In this document: positions 1-7,806 of the stretch, in pieces
Layout of the letters: each line of letters starts with the position of its first letter
Numbering within the stretch: the first letter of the stretch is position 1
Assembly (NCBI GenBank): GCA_964650405.1
Contig: CAZYTO010000133.1
Coordinates: 1-15,100, forward strand
Direction of reading: 5' to 3'
DNA length: 15,100 bases
From: CAZYTO01 sp964650405
GTDB taxonomy: Bacteria > Acidobacteriota > Thermoanaerobaculia > Gp7-AA8
Program-made: the position numbers and the translations under genes
The notes under the pieces: model-generated
Database searches by the model: none
Seen by the model: the letters and a program-made list of their open reading frames with translations, nothing else
Told to the model about the DNA's origin: nothing

Positions 1-993
1 GCGGGAGAATGGCCCCTTCTCCACCCGCAGCGGGATCCCCGGGGCCAGGGCCACGGCCAGGCCGCCGTAGGGAAGGGGCTTGCCGGGCCAGCCGGGCCGG
101 GGGTAGGCCATCTCCACGCCGCTGGCCTGGGTGGCCACGCGGTCGCGGATGGCGCGGAGCTCGTGGGCCAGGTCGCGCGTCGAGGCGTACCGCTCGTTGG
201 GGTCCTTCGACAGCAGCCGGCTCACGATCCAGCAGAACGGGGCCGGGGCGCGCGGGTTCTTCTTCTGGATCGCCTCGGGATCGTCATGGAGGATGGCCGA
301 GAGCGTGTCGATGGCCGTGTCGCCGTCGAAGGCGGCATTGCCCGTAGCCAGCTCGTACAGGATCGCGCCGAGCGCAAACTGGTCGGAGCGGAAGTCCAGG
401 GCCCGCCCCGTTGCCTGCTCGGGCGACATGTAGCCGACCGTGCCGAGGATCGTCCCGGGAGTCGTGCCCGGCATCTCGAGCTGGGCGGTCACGTCCTTGT
501 CGTCAGGCGAAGGCCGGATGATCTTGGCCAGGCCGAAGTCGAGGATCTTCACGAACCCGTCGTTCGTGACCATCAGGTTCTCCGGCTTGAGGTCGCGGTG
601 GACGATCCCGCGCTCATGGGCGGCAGCCAGCCCCTCGGCGATCTGGGCCGCGATGTCCAGCAGCTTCTTGTTCGGCGCAGGCCCGTCGTTGATGTAGCTC
701 CGCAGGTCCCTGCCGTCCACGTACTCCATCACGATGTAGGGCGTGCCATTCGGGTCCGTGCCCACTTCGTGGATCGTCACGATGTTCGGGTGGTTCAGGG
801 CCGAGGCCTTGCGGGCCTCCTGGGAGAAACGCGTCAGCGAATCCTTGTCGCCCGAGAGCCGGAGGGGCAGAATCTTGATGGCAACCTTGCGTGCCAGGAT
901 GGGGTCGCGGGCGGCGTAAACCTCGCCCATTCCGCCGGCGCCGATCGGGCCGAGGATGTCGTATTGGCCCAGATGCTCTCGAATGCCGCTCAT
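1..993 (-). CDS. Ser/Thr protein kinase (PknB type), N-terminal part, cut by window edge
   Basis: A cytoplasmic Hanks-type kinase domain that would phosphorylate Ser/Thr of partner proteins using ATP. The 331 visible residues start at ATG 993 and include the whole catalytic domain: glycine loop GAGGMGEVY (19-26), ATP lysine K40 in VAIK, helix-C E59, catalytic loop HRDLKPEN (D134), DFG (152-154), and GYMSPEQ (187-193), followed by an arginine-ending subdomain XI region (DPNERYAS). The catalytic set is intact, so it should be active. After about residue 290 comes a Pro/Gly-rich stretch that continues off the window; in acidobacterial relatives such N-terminal kinases are commonly followed by a TM segment and a TolB/WD40-like beta-propeller or TPRs, but that part cannot be seen here. 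Transcribed away from nothing on its left that is visible; the desaturase gene upstream is on the same strand, separated by 168 bp with a hairpin, a repeat array and a TAGAAT box, so it probably has its own promoter. Confidence 0.95.
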   Translation of the reverse strand, partial: MSGIREHLGQYDILGPIGAGGMGEVYAARDPILARKVAIKILPLRLSGDKDSLTRFSQEARKASALNHPNIVTIHEVGTDPNGTPYIVMEYVDGRDLRSYINDGPAPNKKLLDIAAQIAEGLAAAHERGIVHRDLKPENLMVTNDGFVKILDFGLAKIIRPSPDDKDVTAQLEMPGTTPGTILGTVGYMSPEQATGRALDFRSDQFALGAILYELATGNAAFDGDTAIDTLSAILHDDPEAIQKKNPRAPAPFCWIVSRLLSKDPNERYASTRDLAHELRAIRDRVATQASGVEMAYPRPGWPGKPLPYGGLAVALAPGIPLRVEKGPFSR

Positions 994-1013
994 CCGGTGG
1001 TGGAGTGACGGCA

Positions 1014-1019
1014 ATTCTA
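1014..1019 (-). promoter_or_regulatory. Candidate -10 box (TAGAAT) for the kinase gene
   Basis: TAGAAT on the minus strand lies 20 nt before the kinase ATG. It fits a sigma70-like TAnnnT -10 hexamer; I see no convincing -35 at 16-18 nt. The same hexamer recurs in front of mazG and the DUF47 gene, which is the main reason to list it. Confidence 0.4.
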
Positions 1020-1064
1020 CCTAGCCCACTCGATGCCCTGGTAGCTTTTCATGACCGGTTCGCT

Positions 1065-1113
1065 GATCGCGGATCGCTGGCCGCCGATCGCAGATCGCTG
1101 GTCGCGAATCGCG
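1065..1113. repeat. Heptanucleotide tandem array, unit GATCGCN
   Basis: Seven consecutive 7-nt units: GATCGCG, GATCGCT, GGCCGCC, GATCGCA, GATCGCT, GGTCGCG, AATCGCG. The 16-mer at 1065-1080 recurs at 1086-1101 with one mismatch, 21 nt (three units) apart. It lies between the desaturase 3' hairpin and the kinase promoter region. It is one of four 7/8-nt arrays in intergenic DNA of this window. Function unknown. Confidence 0.75.
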
Positions 1114-1142
1114 ACTCCGGGGCGCAGGGGCGTCCCGGAGTC
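1113..1142 (-). terminator. Hairpin downstream of the desaturase gene, possible terminator
   Basis: A perfect 9-bp stem (GACTCCGGG 1113-1121 with CCCGGAGTC 1134-1142) and a 12-nt loop begins 20 nt past the desaturase stop on the minus strand. No T-tract follows it, so if it ends transcripts it is not a canonical intrinsic terminator; it could instead protect the 3' end. Confidence 0.45.
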
Positions 1143-1161
1143 CTTCGGCGATCTGCTTTCG

Positions 1162-2310
1162 TTACGCGGCGACGGGGAGCTGTTGGAGGAAGCGGAGGGC
1201 GGCTTTCCAGTTGCGGCGCGACTGCTTCACGGCCTCGCGGGAGGCGCGGCGCGAATCACGGGCGTGCTTCTGCAGGCCGCGCGCGCGGTGCTCTAGGTGC
1301 TCGCGCCAGTGACTGAAGGCGGTTTCGAGGTCGGCGATGGCCACCGAGACGCGGTGGCGGAACTCCTCCACGTGCGAGGGGGCTGCGCCTTCGACGCGCG
1401 TCTCGACGACGCGAAGGGCCGCTTCCATGCGGGCGCGCTCGATCTGCGGCGGCGGGGCCACACGCAGGTCGGCGGCCAGGCCGACCGAGCGCAGTCCGGC
1501 GATGAACCACTTGGCTGGATCCCATTGGTACCAGCGGATGCCGTTGCGGAAGTCAGAGGGGAAACGGTGATGGAAGGAGTGGTACCCCTCACCGAGGGTG
1601 AGCAGTGCCACCATCCAGTTGTCCTTGGCCGAGACCTCGGCGTTGAAGAGCGGCTTGCCGACGAAGTGAGCGAGGGAGTTCACGAAGAAGGTGGTGTGGT
1701 GGATGACGACGATGCGGAGGAAGCCGCCCCAGAGCAGCCCGGCCAGCGGGTCGCCGAAGGCCGCGCCGATGAGCGTGGGGAGCCCGAAGCCGGCCACCAC
1801 GAGGATCACCTTGTGCCAGCGGTGCTGCCACATGACGATCCTGTTCTTCATCAGGTCGGGGGAGTTCTCGAAGTCGCCGCTGTCGGGGTTGCGGTAGAAG
1901 ATCCAGAAGATGTGGGCCCACCAGAAGCCGCGCTTGATGTTGTACGGATCCCAGTCGCGGTCGACGTACTTGTGGTGGACGCGGTGGCTCGCCGACCACC
2001 AGAGGATCGAGTTCTGCGCGGCCATGGCGCCGAAGATCGCGTAGAAGATCTGGACGGCGGGGTGGGCCTCGTAGCTTTTGTGGGAGAAGAAGCGGTGGTA
2101 ACCCGCGCAGATGGAGATCCCGACGGCCAGGTACATGCCGAAGGTGAGGAGGGGCATCCAGAGGTGAAAGCCGTGCCGCCACGTCCAGGCTGCCGTGCCG
2201 GCGACGCCGACGATGGGCGTCAGGGTCAGGAAGATAATGTTGATCCAGTCGAATTCTTGCGTGCGGGCTTCACTGCGTTCGATGATGACACCTCCGAAGG
2301 TGGGAAGCAT
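1162..2310 (-). CDS. Membrane fatty-acid (acyl-CoA, delta-9 type) desaturase with helical C-terminal tail
   Basis: Integral-membrane di-iron desaturase of the stearoyl-CoA desaturase family, which introduces a cis double bond into a saturated acyl chain using O2 and electrons from a separate donor, adjusting membrane fluidity. Counting from ATG 2310 (382 aa), the three histidine boxes are present: HRFFSH (72-77), HRVHH (109-113) and GYHSFHH (242-248), plus the NSLAH motif (211-215) typical of this family. Hydrophobic segments lie near 22-42, 51-69, 168-186 and 192-210. Residues from about 285 form a roughly 95-residue charged, Arg/Glu/His-rich, probably helical tail that the catalytic core does not need. 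The start is uncertain: ATG 2346 would add 12 residues; neither has a good ribosome site, and no ATG, GTG or TTG lies between 2310 and the first membrane helix. Its first 29 bases overlap the divergent TPR gene. No electron-donor gene is adjacent. Confidence 0.92.
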   Translation of the reverse strand: MLPTFGGVIIERSEARTQEFDWINIIFLTLTPIVGVAGTAAWTWRHGFHLWMPLLTFGMYLAVGISICAGYHRFFSHKSYEAHPAVQIFYAIFGAMAAQNSILWWSASHRVHHKYVDRDWDPYNIKRGFWWAHIFWIFYRNPDSGDFENSPDLMKNRIVMWQHRWHKVILVVAGFGLPTLIGAAFGDPLAGLLWGGFLRIVVIHHTTFFVNSLAHFVGKPLFNAEVSAKDNWMVALLTLGEGYHSFHHRFPSDFRNGIRWYQWDPAKWFIAGLRSVGLAADLRVAPPPQIERARMEAALRVVETRVEGAAPSHVEEFRHRVSVAIADLETAFSHWREHLEHRARGLQKHARDSRRASREAVKQSRRNWKAALRFLQQLPVAA

Positions 2311-3097
2311 AACCCCATGGGTCGGGATCGTATTCGCGACTTCCATCGTTGTGGCAGCGTTTGCCGCTGACGAAACGGAAACGATCCGGAAAGCGCTGGC
2401 GCTCCTGGAGCGCGGCGATGCCGCCGCGGCCTCCCCTCTGCTCGAGCAGGCCGTGGCCCGCACCCCGAAGTCGGCCGAGCTGCACTACCTCCTGGCCCGG
2501 AGCTACACCATCGAGGCGAAACAGGTCACGAATGCCGTCCGTCTCGCCTACGTCGGCTGGAACATCGGCGACGAGCTGCAGGCCGCCCTCGCCCTCGATC
2601 CGGCCCGCAACGACGCCCGGCTGGACCTCATCCGCTACTACGAGATGACGCCACGCATCGTCGGCGGCAGCCCGGCCGAGGCACGCCGGCAGGCCGCCGA
2701 GCTGGCGAAGCGCGATGCCGCCCTCGGTGCCTTCGCCCACGGCTATCTGAGCTACCGGGAGAAGCAGTACGGCCCGGCGCGGCACTCATTGCGCGATGCC
2801 GTGAAGGAGGCGAAGGACGACGCGACGCGCATCCTGGCCCTGACCTGGCTGGGCTGGCTCTCGCAGGAGACGGAGCAGTACGACGACGCGTTCCACGCCT
2901 TCGACGAGATCCTGGCCATCGACGGAAAGCACGTCTCGGCGCTCTACGAGATCGGCCGGACCGCCCTGTTCTCCGGACGGGAGCTCGACCGCGGCGAAGA
3001 GGCGCTGCGGAAGTACCTGGCTGCCACGCCGAAGTTCGACGATCCGCCCCGCGCCGAGGCCGAGAAGTGCCTGCAGGAATTGCTGAAAAAGAAGTAG
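2282..3097 (+). CDS. Exported TPR-repeat protein
   Basis: A 271-residue protein (from ATG 2282) with a likely signal peptide: a short basic start, hydrophobic stretch VGIVFATSIVVAAFA (14-28) and an A-x-A type cleavage site before ADETET. The mature part is alpha-helical and Ala/Leu-rich with tetratricopeptide features: helical pairs around 33-78 (LLERGDAAAASPLLEQA, AELHYLLARSY), 95-120, 146-176 (YLSYREKQYGPARHSL) and 185-250 (LGWLSQETEQYDDAFHAFDEIL). TPRs bind protein partners; here probably in the periplasm, but no partner is evident. The start is not fixed: ATG 2282, ATG 2285 and GTG 2300 all keep the signal sequence and none has a clear ribosome site. The 5' end overlaps the divergent desaturase gene. 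The next gene, an acyltransferase, follows within about 20 nt and is probably co-transcribed. Confidence 0.8.
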   Translation: MMTPPKVGSITPWVGIVFATSIVVAAFAADETETIRKALALLERGDAAAASPLLEQAVARTPKSAELHYLLARSYTIEAKQVTNAVRLAYVGWNIGDELQAALALDPARNDARLDLIRYYEMTPRIVGGSPAEARRQAAELAKRDAALGAFAHGYLSYREKQYGPARHSLRDAVKEAKDDATRILALTWLGWLSQETEQYDDAFHAFDEILAIDGKHVSALYEIGRTALFSGRELDRGEEALRKYLAATPKFDDPPRAEAEKCLQELLKKK

Positions 3098-3117
3098 GGC
3101 ACGTTACGATCTGGCCC

Positions 3118-4251
3118 GTGACCGTCTTGCCCGAGCCCGATCGCGGCAGAATCGCGGAGCTCGACGGCATCCGCGGCCTAGCCATCCTGCTCGTCCTCGT
3201 CTGGCACTACCTCCTCTGTGCCGTGGCCGCCCCACCGCCGCTCTTCCGGCCGCTGAATCTCACCTGGAGCGGCGTGGACCTCTTCTTCGTCCTCTCCGGG
3301 TTCCTCATCGGCGGCATCCTCCTCGATCACAGGGAGGCCCGGAACTACTTCAGCGTCTTCTACCGCCGCCGCATCTGCCGCATCTTCCCCATCTACTACC
3401 TCTGGCTCCTGCTCTTCGTCGTGCTCGTTCCGCTGCGCGGACACTTCCCGCTCGGGTCCGCGAACGACTGGCTCTTCGCCGGGAAGCTGCCGCTCTGGTC
3501 GTACTTCACCTTCACCCAGAACTTCCTGCAGGCCCGGCTCGCCACCTGGGGGGCGAACTGGCTGGCCGTCACCTGGTCGCTGGCCATCGAGGAGCAGTTC
3601 TATCTCCTGCTGCCGCTGGTCATCCGCTTCACGCCGGTCCGCCGGCTGCCCCTCGTCCTCGCGCCGTTCATTGCCCTGGCGCCGGTGGTCCGCATCGCCC
3701 TTTACGATCCGCGGAAGAGCGGCCTCTCCTCCTACCTCCTCCTCGTCTGCAAAACGGACGCGCTGCTCCTCGGCGTCCTCTGCGCCTGGCTGGTCCGGCG
3801 TGAGGACGCGCGGGAGCGGATCATGAAGATGGCGCCGCTGCTGCGGATCCTCTTCTTCTCCTGCGCCGGCTTCGCATTCCTGAGCACGTACGTACCCGAG
3901 ACGATGGCTACACGGGTCATGACGGATTCGCTTCTGGCCATCGCGTTCGCGGCGCTGATCCTCCTGGCGCTGTACACCCCCTGGTCGCCGTTCGGCCGGG
4001 TGTCGCGCTGGCGGTGGCTGCGCGGGCTCGGCGTCATCGCCTACGGCACCTACCTCATCCATCAGCCGGTGAGCGGCCTGGTCTTCGGCTTCATCCGAGG
4101 ACACTGGCCTTACATCGCCGCCGGGAGCGACCTGCTCCTCATTGCTCTGGCCCTGGCGGTCACGCTGGGGCTGGCCGGACTCTCGTGGCGGTGGTTCGAA
4201 AGGCCGATCGTCGACGTCGGACGGCGGTGGAATTACGAAAATCTTCGTTGA
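3118..4251 (+). CDS. AcylT_3-family membrane acyltransferase
   Basis: A 377-residue polytopic membrane protein of the acyltransferase 3 family (the OafA/NodX/ExoZ group), which O-acylates sugars of surface polysaccharide, LPS or exported glycans on the periplasmic side. Visible family features: ELDGIRGLAILLVLVWHY at the first helix with the conserved R and H, DLFFVLSGFLIGGILL in the second, the RRICRIFPIYYLWLL block, and WSLAIEEQFYLLLPL. About ten hydrophobic helices follow to the C terminus, with no extra SGNH domain, so it is the short stand-alone form. GTG 3118 is chosen because it places the conserved motif near residue 14 and lies just after the TPR stop; an in-frame GTG at 3067 would overlap the TPR gene by 31 bp. 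Neither has a strong ribosome site, suggesting coupling to the upstream gene. The acceptor cannot be told from sequence. Its last codons and stop lie inside the palindrome pair that precedes the next gene. Confidence 0.9.
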   Translation: MTVLPEPDRGRIAELDGIRGLAILLVLVWHYLLCAVAAPPPLFRPLNLTWSGVDLFFVLSGFLIGGILLDHREARNYFSVFYRRRICRIFPIYYLWLLLFVVLVPLRGHFPLGSANDWLFAGKLPLWSYFTFTQNFLQARLATWGANWLAVTWSLAIEEQFYLLLPLVIRFTPVRRLPLVLAPFIALAPVVRIALYDPRKSGLSSYLLLVCKTDALLLGVLCAWLVRREDARERIMKMAPLLRILFFSCAGFAFLSTYVPETMATRVMTDSLLAIAFAALILLALYTPWSPFGRVSRWRWLRGLGVIAYGTYLIHQPVSGLVFGFIRGHWPYIAAGSDLLLIALALAVTLGLAGLSWRWFERPIVDVGRRWNYENLR

Positions 4252-4269
4252 CAATACGAATCGCTTCGT
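4235..4269. promoter_or_regulatory. Tandem palindromic operator, two ACGAA-N4-TTCGT sites 21 bp apart
   Basis: Two perfect palindromes, ACGAA-AATC-TTCGT at 4235-4248 and ACGAA-TCGC-TTCGT at 4256-4269, have centres exactly 21 bp apart, about two DNA turns, so a pair of dimeric repressors would sit on the same face. The second extends to TACGAA-N4-TTCGTA. The first ends on the first T of a TTGACA hexamer (4248-4253) and the second sits in the -35/-10 spacer, so binding would block RNA polymerase. The first palindrome lies in the final codons of the acyltransferase. The regulator is not in the window; the type of gene controlled makes a BlaI/MecI/CopY-like repressor a reasonable guess only. Confidence 0.65.
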
Positions 4270-4276
4270 AGAAGAT
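4248..4276 (+). promoter_or_regulatory. Sigma70-like promoter of the repeat-protein gene
   Basis: A perfect TTGACA -35 (4248-4253) is followed after 17 nt by GAAGAT (4271-4276), a weak match to TATAAT. The start of transcription would be near 4283, giving a leader of about 20 nt that contains the ribosome site. The -35 overlaps the acyltransferase stop codon and is flanked by the palindromic sites. Confidence 0.55.
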
Positions 4277-4287
4277 GGCGGTCGTCG

Positions 4288-4294
4288 AAAGGAG
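4288..4294 (+). promoter_or_regulatory. Ribosome binding site AAAGGAG
   Basis: The strongest Shine-Dalgarno site in the window, 7 nt before ATG 4302. It decides the start in favour of ATG 4302 over the in-frame ATG 4275, which would also put nine charged residues before the signal peptide. Confidence 0.85.
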
Positions 4295-4301
4295 ACCCGT
4301 C

Positions 4302-5363
4302 ATGAAGACCCTCATCCTCATCCTCTGCGCCATCGGCATCTGCTTCGGAGCGTATGCGGCCACGGCCAGCCACGCCGGCGTCTGGACGGCCGAGCTGCAG
4401 GGCGACAAGCTGCAGGTCACCATCTTTCATCGTGAGCACGACACGCCGGAAGGCGTGCGGCGCTTCAACGACCAGATGGGGTTCGACGTGCCGCTCTCGG
4501 AGCTCAGCGGCGTTTCGAGCAGCCAACTGACGTCCGACGCCGCGAACGTGAAGTTCACCCTCTCGCGCGAGGCCGGAGTGATTACCTTCGATGGCCGCTT
4601 CGCGGACGGCAATGGCGCCGGGCACTTCGACTTCCGTCCCAGCGACGCGTTCGTCCATGCGCTCAGCACGCTCGGCTTCAGCGAGTTCCGGCACGACGAG
4701 CTGCTGATCTTCGCGGTGAACAACCTGACCGGCGACACCGTGCGGGGACTGCAGTCTCTCGGCTATCACCCGTCGAATCACGAGCTGGTGGACATCGCCA
4801 TCTTCGGCATCACTCCCGACGTCGTCCGCGGGTACGCGCGCCTCGGCTGGGAGAACCTGGCCATCCGCGAGCTGGTCGAGCTTCGCATCGGCCACATCGA
4901 CGCCGCGTACGTTGCCGGGATGCGCGACCTGGGCTTCACCGGCATGACGGCGAAGGAGGCCGCCAACGCCGGCATCCTCGGCGTCACGCCGTCGTACGTG
5001 CGGGAGATGCGCGCGGCCGGCCTCGAGACGTCGACGCTGCACCAACTGACCGACCTGCGCGTCGGGCACATCACGCCGAAGCGCATCGAGGAGTACGCCC
5101 GGGCCGGCTATCCGCACCTCACCGCGCACGAGCTCTCCGAGCTCGGCATCCAGGGCGTCACGCCCCAGTACATCGAAGAGCTGCGCAGCGCCGGCTACGA
5201 CCACCTCACCGTCCACCAGCTCGTTAACGCGAAGATCTTCGGCGTCACGCCGGAGTACATCCGCAAGATGAACGCCGCCGGCTATTCCGGCATCCCCCTC
5301 GAAAAGCTCGTTCAGCTCCGCATGGCCGGGATGGGCGACCTGGTGACGAAGCGGGGGCGGTGA
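4302..5363 (+). CDS. Secreted protein with about eight 29-residue helical repeats (M56/BlaR-associated repeat type)
   Basis: 353 residues. Residues 1-20 or so are a signal peptide (MKTLILILCAIGICFGAYA, A-x-A cleavage). Residues 24-110 look like a small beta domain containing FTLSREAGVITFDGRF and GAGHFDF. From about 113 to 344 the protein is built of repeats: two divergent copies (about 113-142, 143-170), then six copies of exactly 29 residues at 171, 200, 229, 258, 287 and 316. The consensus is roughly TPxYIxEMRxAGYxxL, then TxxELVxLRIxGV, predicting two short helices per unit. From memory of the family, such beta-plus-repeat modules occur in Acidobacteriota and Bacteroidota, often fused behind M56/BlaR1-like antirepressor peptidases; here the module stands alone without peptidase helices or an HExxH motif. 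Likely periplasmic; ligand unknown. Its own promoter and the palindrome pair suggest inducible expression. Converges on hutU. Confidence 0.8.
   Translation: MKTLILILCAIGICFGAYAATASHAGVWTAELQGDKLQVTIFHREHDTPEGVRRFNDQMGFDVPLSELSGVSSSQLTSDAANVKFTLSREAGVITFDGRFADGNGAGHFDFRPSDAFVHALSTLGFSEFRHDELLIFAVNNLTGDTVRGLQSLGYHPSNHELVDIAIFGITPDVVRGYARLGWENLAIRELVELRIGHIDAAYVAGMRDLGFTGMTAKEAANAGILGVTPSYVREMRAAGLETSTLHQLTDLRVGHITPKRIEEYARAGYPHLTAHELSELGIQGVTPQYIEELRSAGYDHLTVHQLVNAKIFGVTPEYIRKMNAAGYSGIPLEKLVQLRMAGMGDLVTKRGR
4812..5333 (+). repeat. Coding tandem repeats, six units of 87 bp
   Basis: These bases encode six successive 29-residue units of the secreted repeat protein with no insertion or deletion between them. 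The conserved positions are the TPxY(V/I) start, M/L-R/N-x-(A/L)-G-(Y/L/F) middle, and (E/Q)-L end followed by G(V/I). Units are diverged in DNA sequence, so this is an old array rather than a recent slippage event. Confidence 0.85.
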
Positions 5364-5364
5364 A

Positions 5365-5411
5365 GTCGCTTAATCGCTTAGTCGCTTAATCGCTTATTCG
5401 CGGATCAGCGA

Positions 5412-5420
<9 letters not shown>
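5365..5420. repeat. Octanucleotide array (N)TCGCTTA with inverted copies at the 3' end of hutU
   Basis: Four tandem 8-nt units, GTCGCTTA, ATCGCTTA, GTCGCTTA, ATCGCTTA (5365-5396), then a degenerate unit TTCGCGGA and units in the opposite orientation (AGCGATTAGCGAAT, 5407-5420). TAATCGCT (5387-5394) pairs perfectly with AGCGATTA (5407-5414), an 8-bp stem with a 12-nt loop. It fills the gap between two convergent genes and its right end contains the hutU stop codon, so it could serve as a two-way transcript end, though it has no T-tract. Confidence 0.75.
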
Positions 5421-7085
<1,665 letters not shown>

Positions 7086-7091
7086 AGGGCC

Positions 7092-7196
7092 TCGCTGTTC
7101 GCTGCTCGTTCTCCGTTGTTCGTTGTTCGTTGTTCGTGAAACCATCGCTTCGCCTACCCCTACGAACAACGATCAACGATCAACGAACAGCGAGTA
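7092..7196. repeat. Heptanucleotide inverted array filling the hutU / TMEM175 divergent gap
   Basis: The left arm has seven 7-nt units of type TCGTTGT (7092-7140; two are exact, TCGCTGT and CCGTTGT are variants). The right arm has five units of the opposite orientation: ACGAACA, ACGATCA, ACGATCA, ACGAACA, GCGAGTA (7162-7196). The 33 bases 7105-7137 and the reverse complement of 7162-7194 agree at 28 positions, so the region could fold into a long hairpin or cruciform with a 24-nt loop. It covers almost the whole divergent region, overlapping the hutU ribosome site on one side and the TATCTT box on the other. Confidence 0.85.
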
Positions 7197-7200
7197 TCTT
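7195..7200 (+). promoter_or_regulatory. Candidate -10 box TATCTT of the TMEM175-nth unit
   Basis: TATCTT ends 6 nt before GTG 7207, with no ribosome site before the start. This spacing is what a leaderless transcript from an extended -10 promoter would show. No -35 is evident because the upstream DNA is the repeat array. A similar spacing is seen at mazG. Confidence 0.35.
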
Positions 7201-7206
7201 ATCGCC

Positions 7207-7806
7207 GTGGCTGAGAAGGAAACCACGCGCACCGAGGCCTTCAGCGACGGCATTTTCGCCATCGCCATCACGCTGCTGATCCTCGACCTGCGAGCGCCGG
7301 AGGCGTCGACGTCCCGCGAGCTGTGGCACAAGCTGGGCGAGCTCTGGCCTGGTTACGTCGCCTACCTGATGAGCTTTACCATCATCGGAATCATGTGGAT
7401 GAACCACCACATGATCTTCCGGCACATCCAGCGGGTGGATTACCGGCTGACCATGTACAACGTCCTGCTGATGCTGACCATCGCCTTCCTGCCCTTCCCG
7501 ACGGGCGTGCTGGCGCACAACATCGCCGATCCCGGCACGTGCACGGCGGCCACGGTCTTCTACAGCGCGGCCATGCTCCTGACCTCCATTCCCTACGGCT
7601 GCGTGTGGCTGCACGCGGTGAGGGCAGGGTTGGTGGAAGGGGACGCCGCGGAGGTGGCCCGTATCACGCGCAGCTTCCGCTTCGGCTGGGTATCGTGGGC
7701 GGCGACGACGGTGATGGCGTTCTTCGCACCGCTCACGGCCACGGCCCTCATCGGCCTGTCGTCGTTGTACTGGCTCATCTTTCCTGCGTTTCGGAGGCAG
7801 AGTTGA
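7207..7806 (+). CDS. TMEM175-family potassium channel (DUF1211)
   Basis: A 199-residue membrane protein of the TMEM175 family; bacterial members form tetrameric, K+-permeable leak channels in the inner membrane, with six helices per subunit. The family hallmark RxxxFSDGxFAIAxTLLxL is present at residues 8-26 (RTEAFSDGIFAIAITLLIL) and hydrophobic segments follow near 47-67, 78-100, 110-128, 152-172 and 175-192. GTG 7207 is chosen because it places the hallmark near the N terminus as in relatives; upstream in-frame sequence merely translates the repeat array. Its TGA stop overlaps the TTG start of nth. There is no physiological reason known to me for pairing a K+ channel with a DNA repair enzyme; the link is likely positional and translational. 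Confidence 0.92.
   Translation: MAEKETTRTEAFSDGIFAIAITLLILDLRAPEASTSRELWHKLGELWPGYVAYLMSFTIIGIMWMNHHMIFRHIQRVDYRLTMYNVLLMLTIAFLPFPTGVLAHNIADPGTCTAATVFYSAAMLLTSIPYGCVWLHAVRAGLVEGDAAEVARITRSFRFGWVSWAATTVMAFFAPLTATALIGLSSLYWLIFPAFRRQS
7793..7797 (+). promoter_or_regulatory. Ribosome binding site GGAGG of nth
   Basis: GGAGG lies 5 nt before TTG 7803, inside the end of the TMEM175 gene. It supports the unusual TTG as the nth start; no ATG or GTG in this frame is near. Confidence 0.8.

Noticed and set aside
163..1008. Open frame on the plus strand opposite the Ser/Thr kinase
   Set aside because: The minus strand carries all kinase motifs in order; the plus frame is its shadow.
994..1161. A small RNA or tRNA gene in the largest gap
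   Set aside because: No cloverleaf or tRNA T-loop consensus is found; the gap is explained by the hairpin, the heptanucleotide array and the promoter-like box.
2284..2295. ATC at 2286-2284 preceded by GGAGG on the minus strand as the desaturase start
   Set aside because: The ribosome-site match is good (GGAGG at 2295-2291, 4 nt spacing), but ATC is an extremely rare initiator; ATG 2310 is preferred until tested.
4233..5216. Open frame on the minus strand opposite the repeat-protein gene
   Set aside because: The plus frame has a strong ribosome site, signal peptide and regular 29-residue repeats; the minus frame only mirrors them.
7092..7196. CRISPR-like array
   Set aside because: Units are 7 nt and contiguous, without 30-40 nt spacers, and there are no cas genes.
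7092..7196. Insertion-sequence terminal inverted repeats or attachment site
   Set aside because: Only 24 nt lie between the arms, no transposase is present, and no flanking target duplication is seen.
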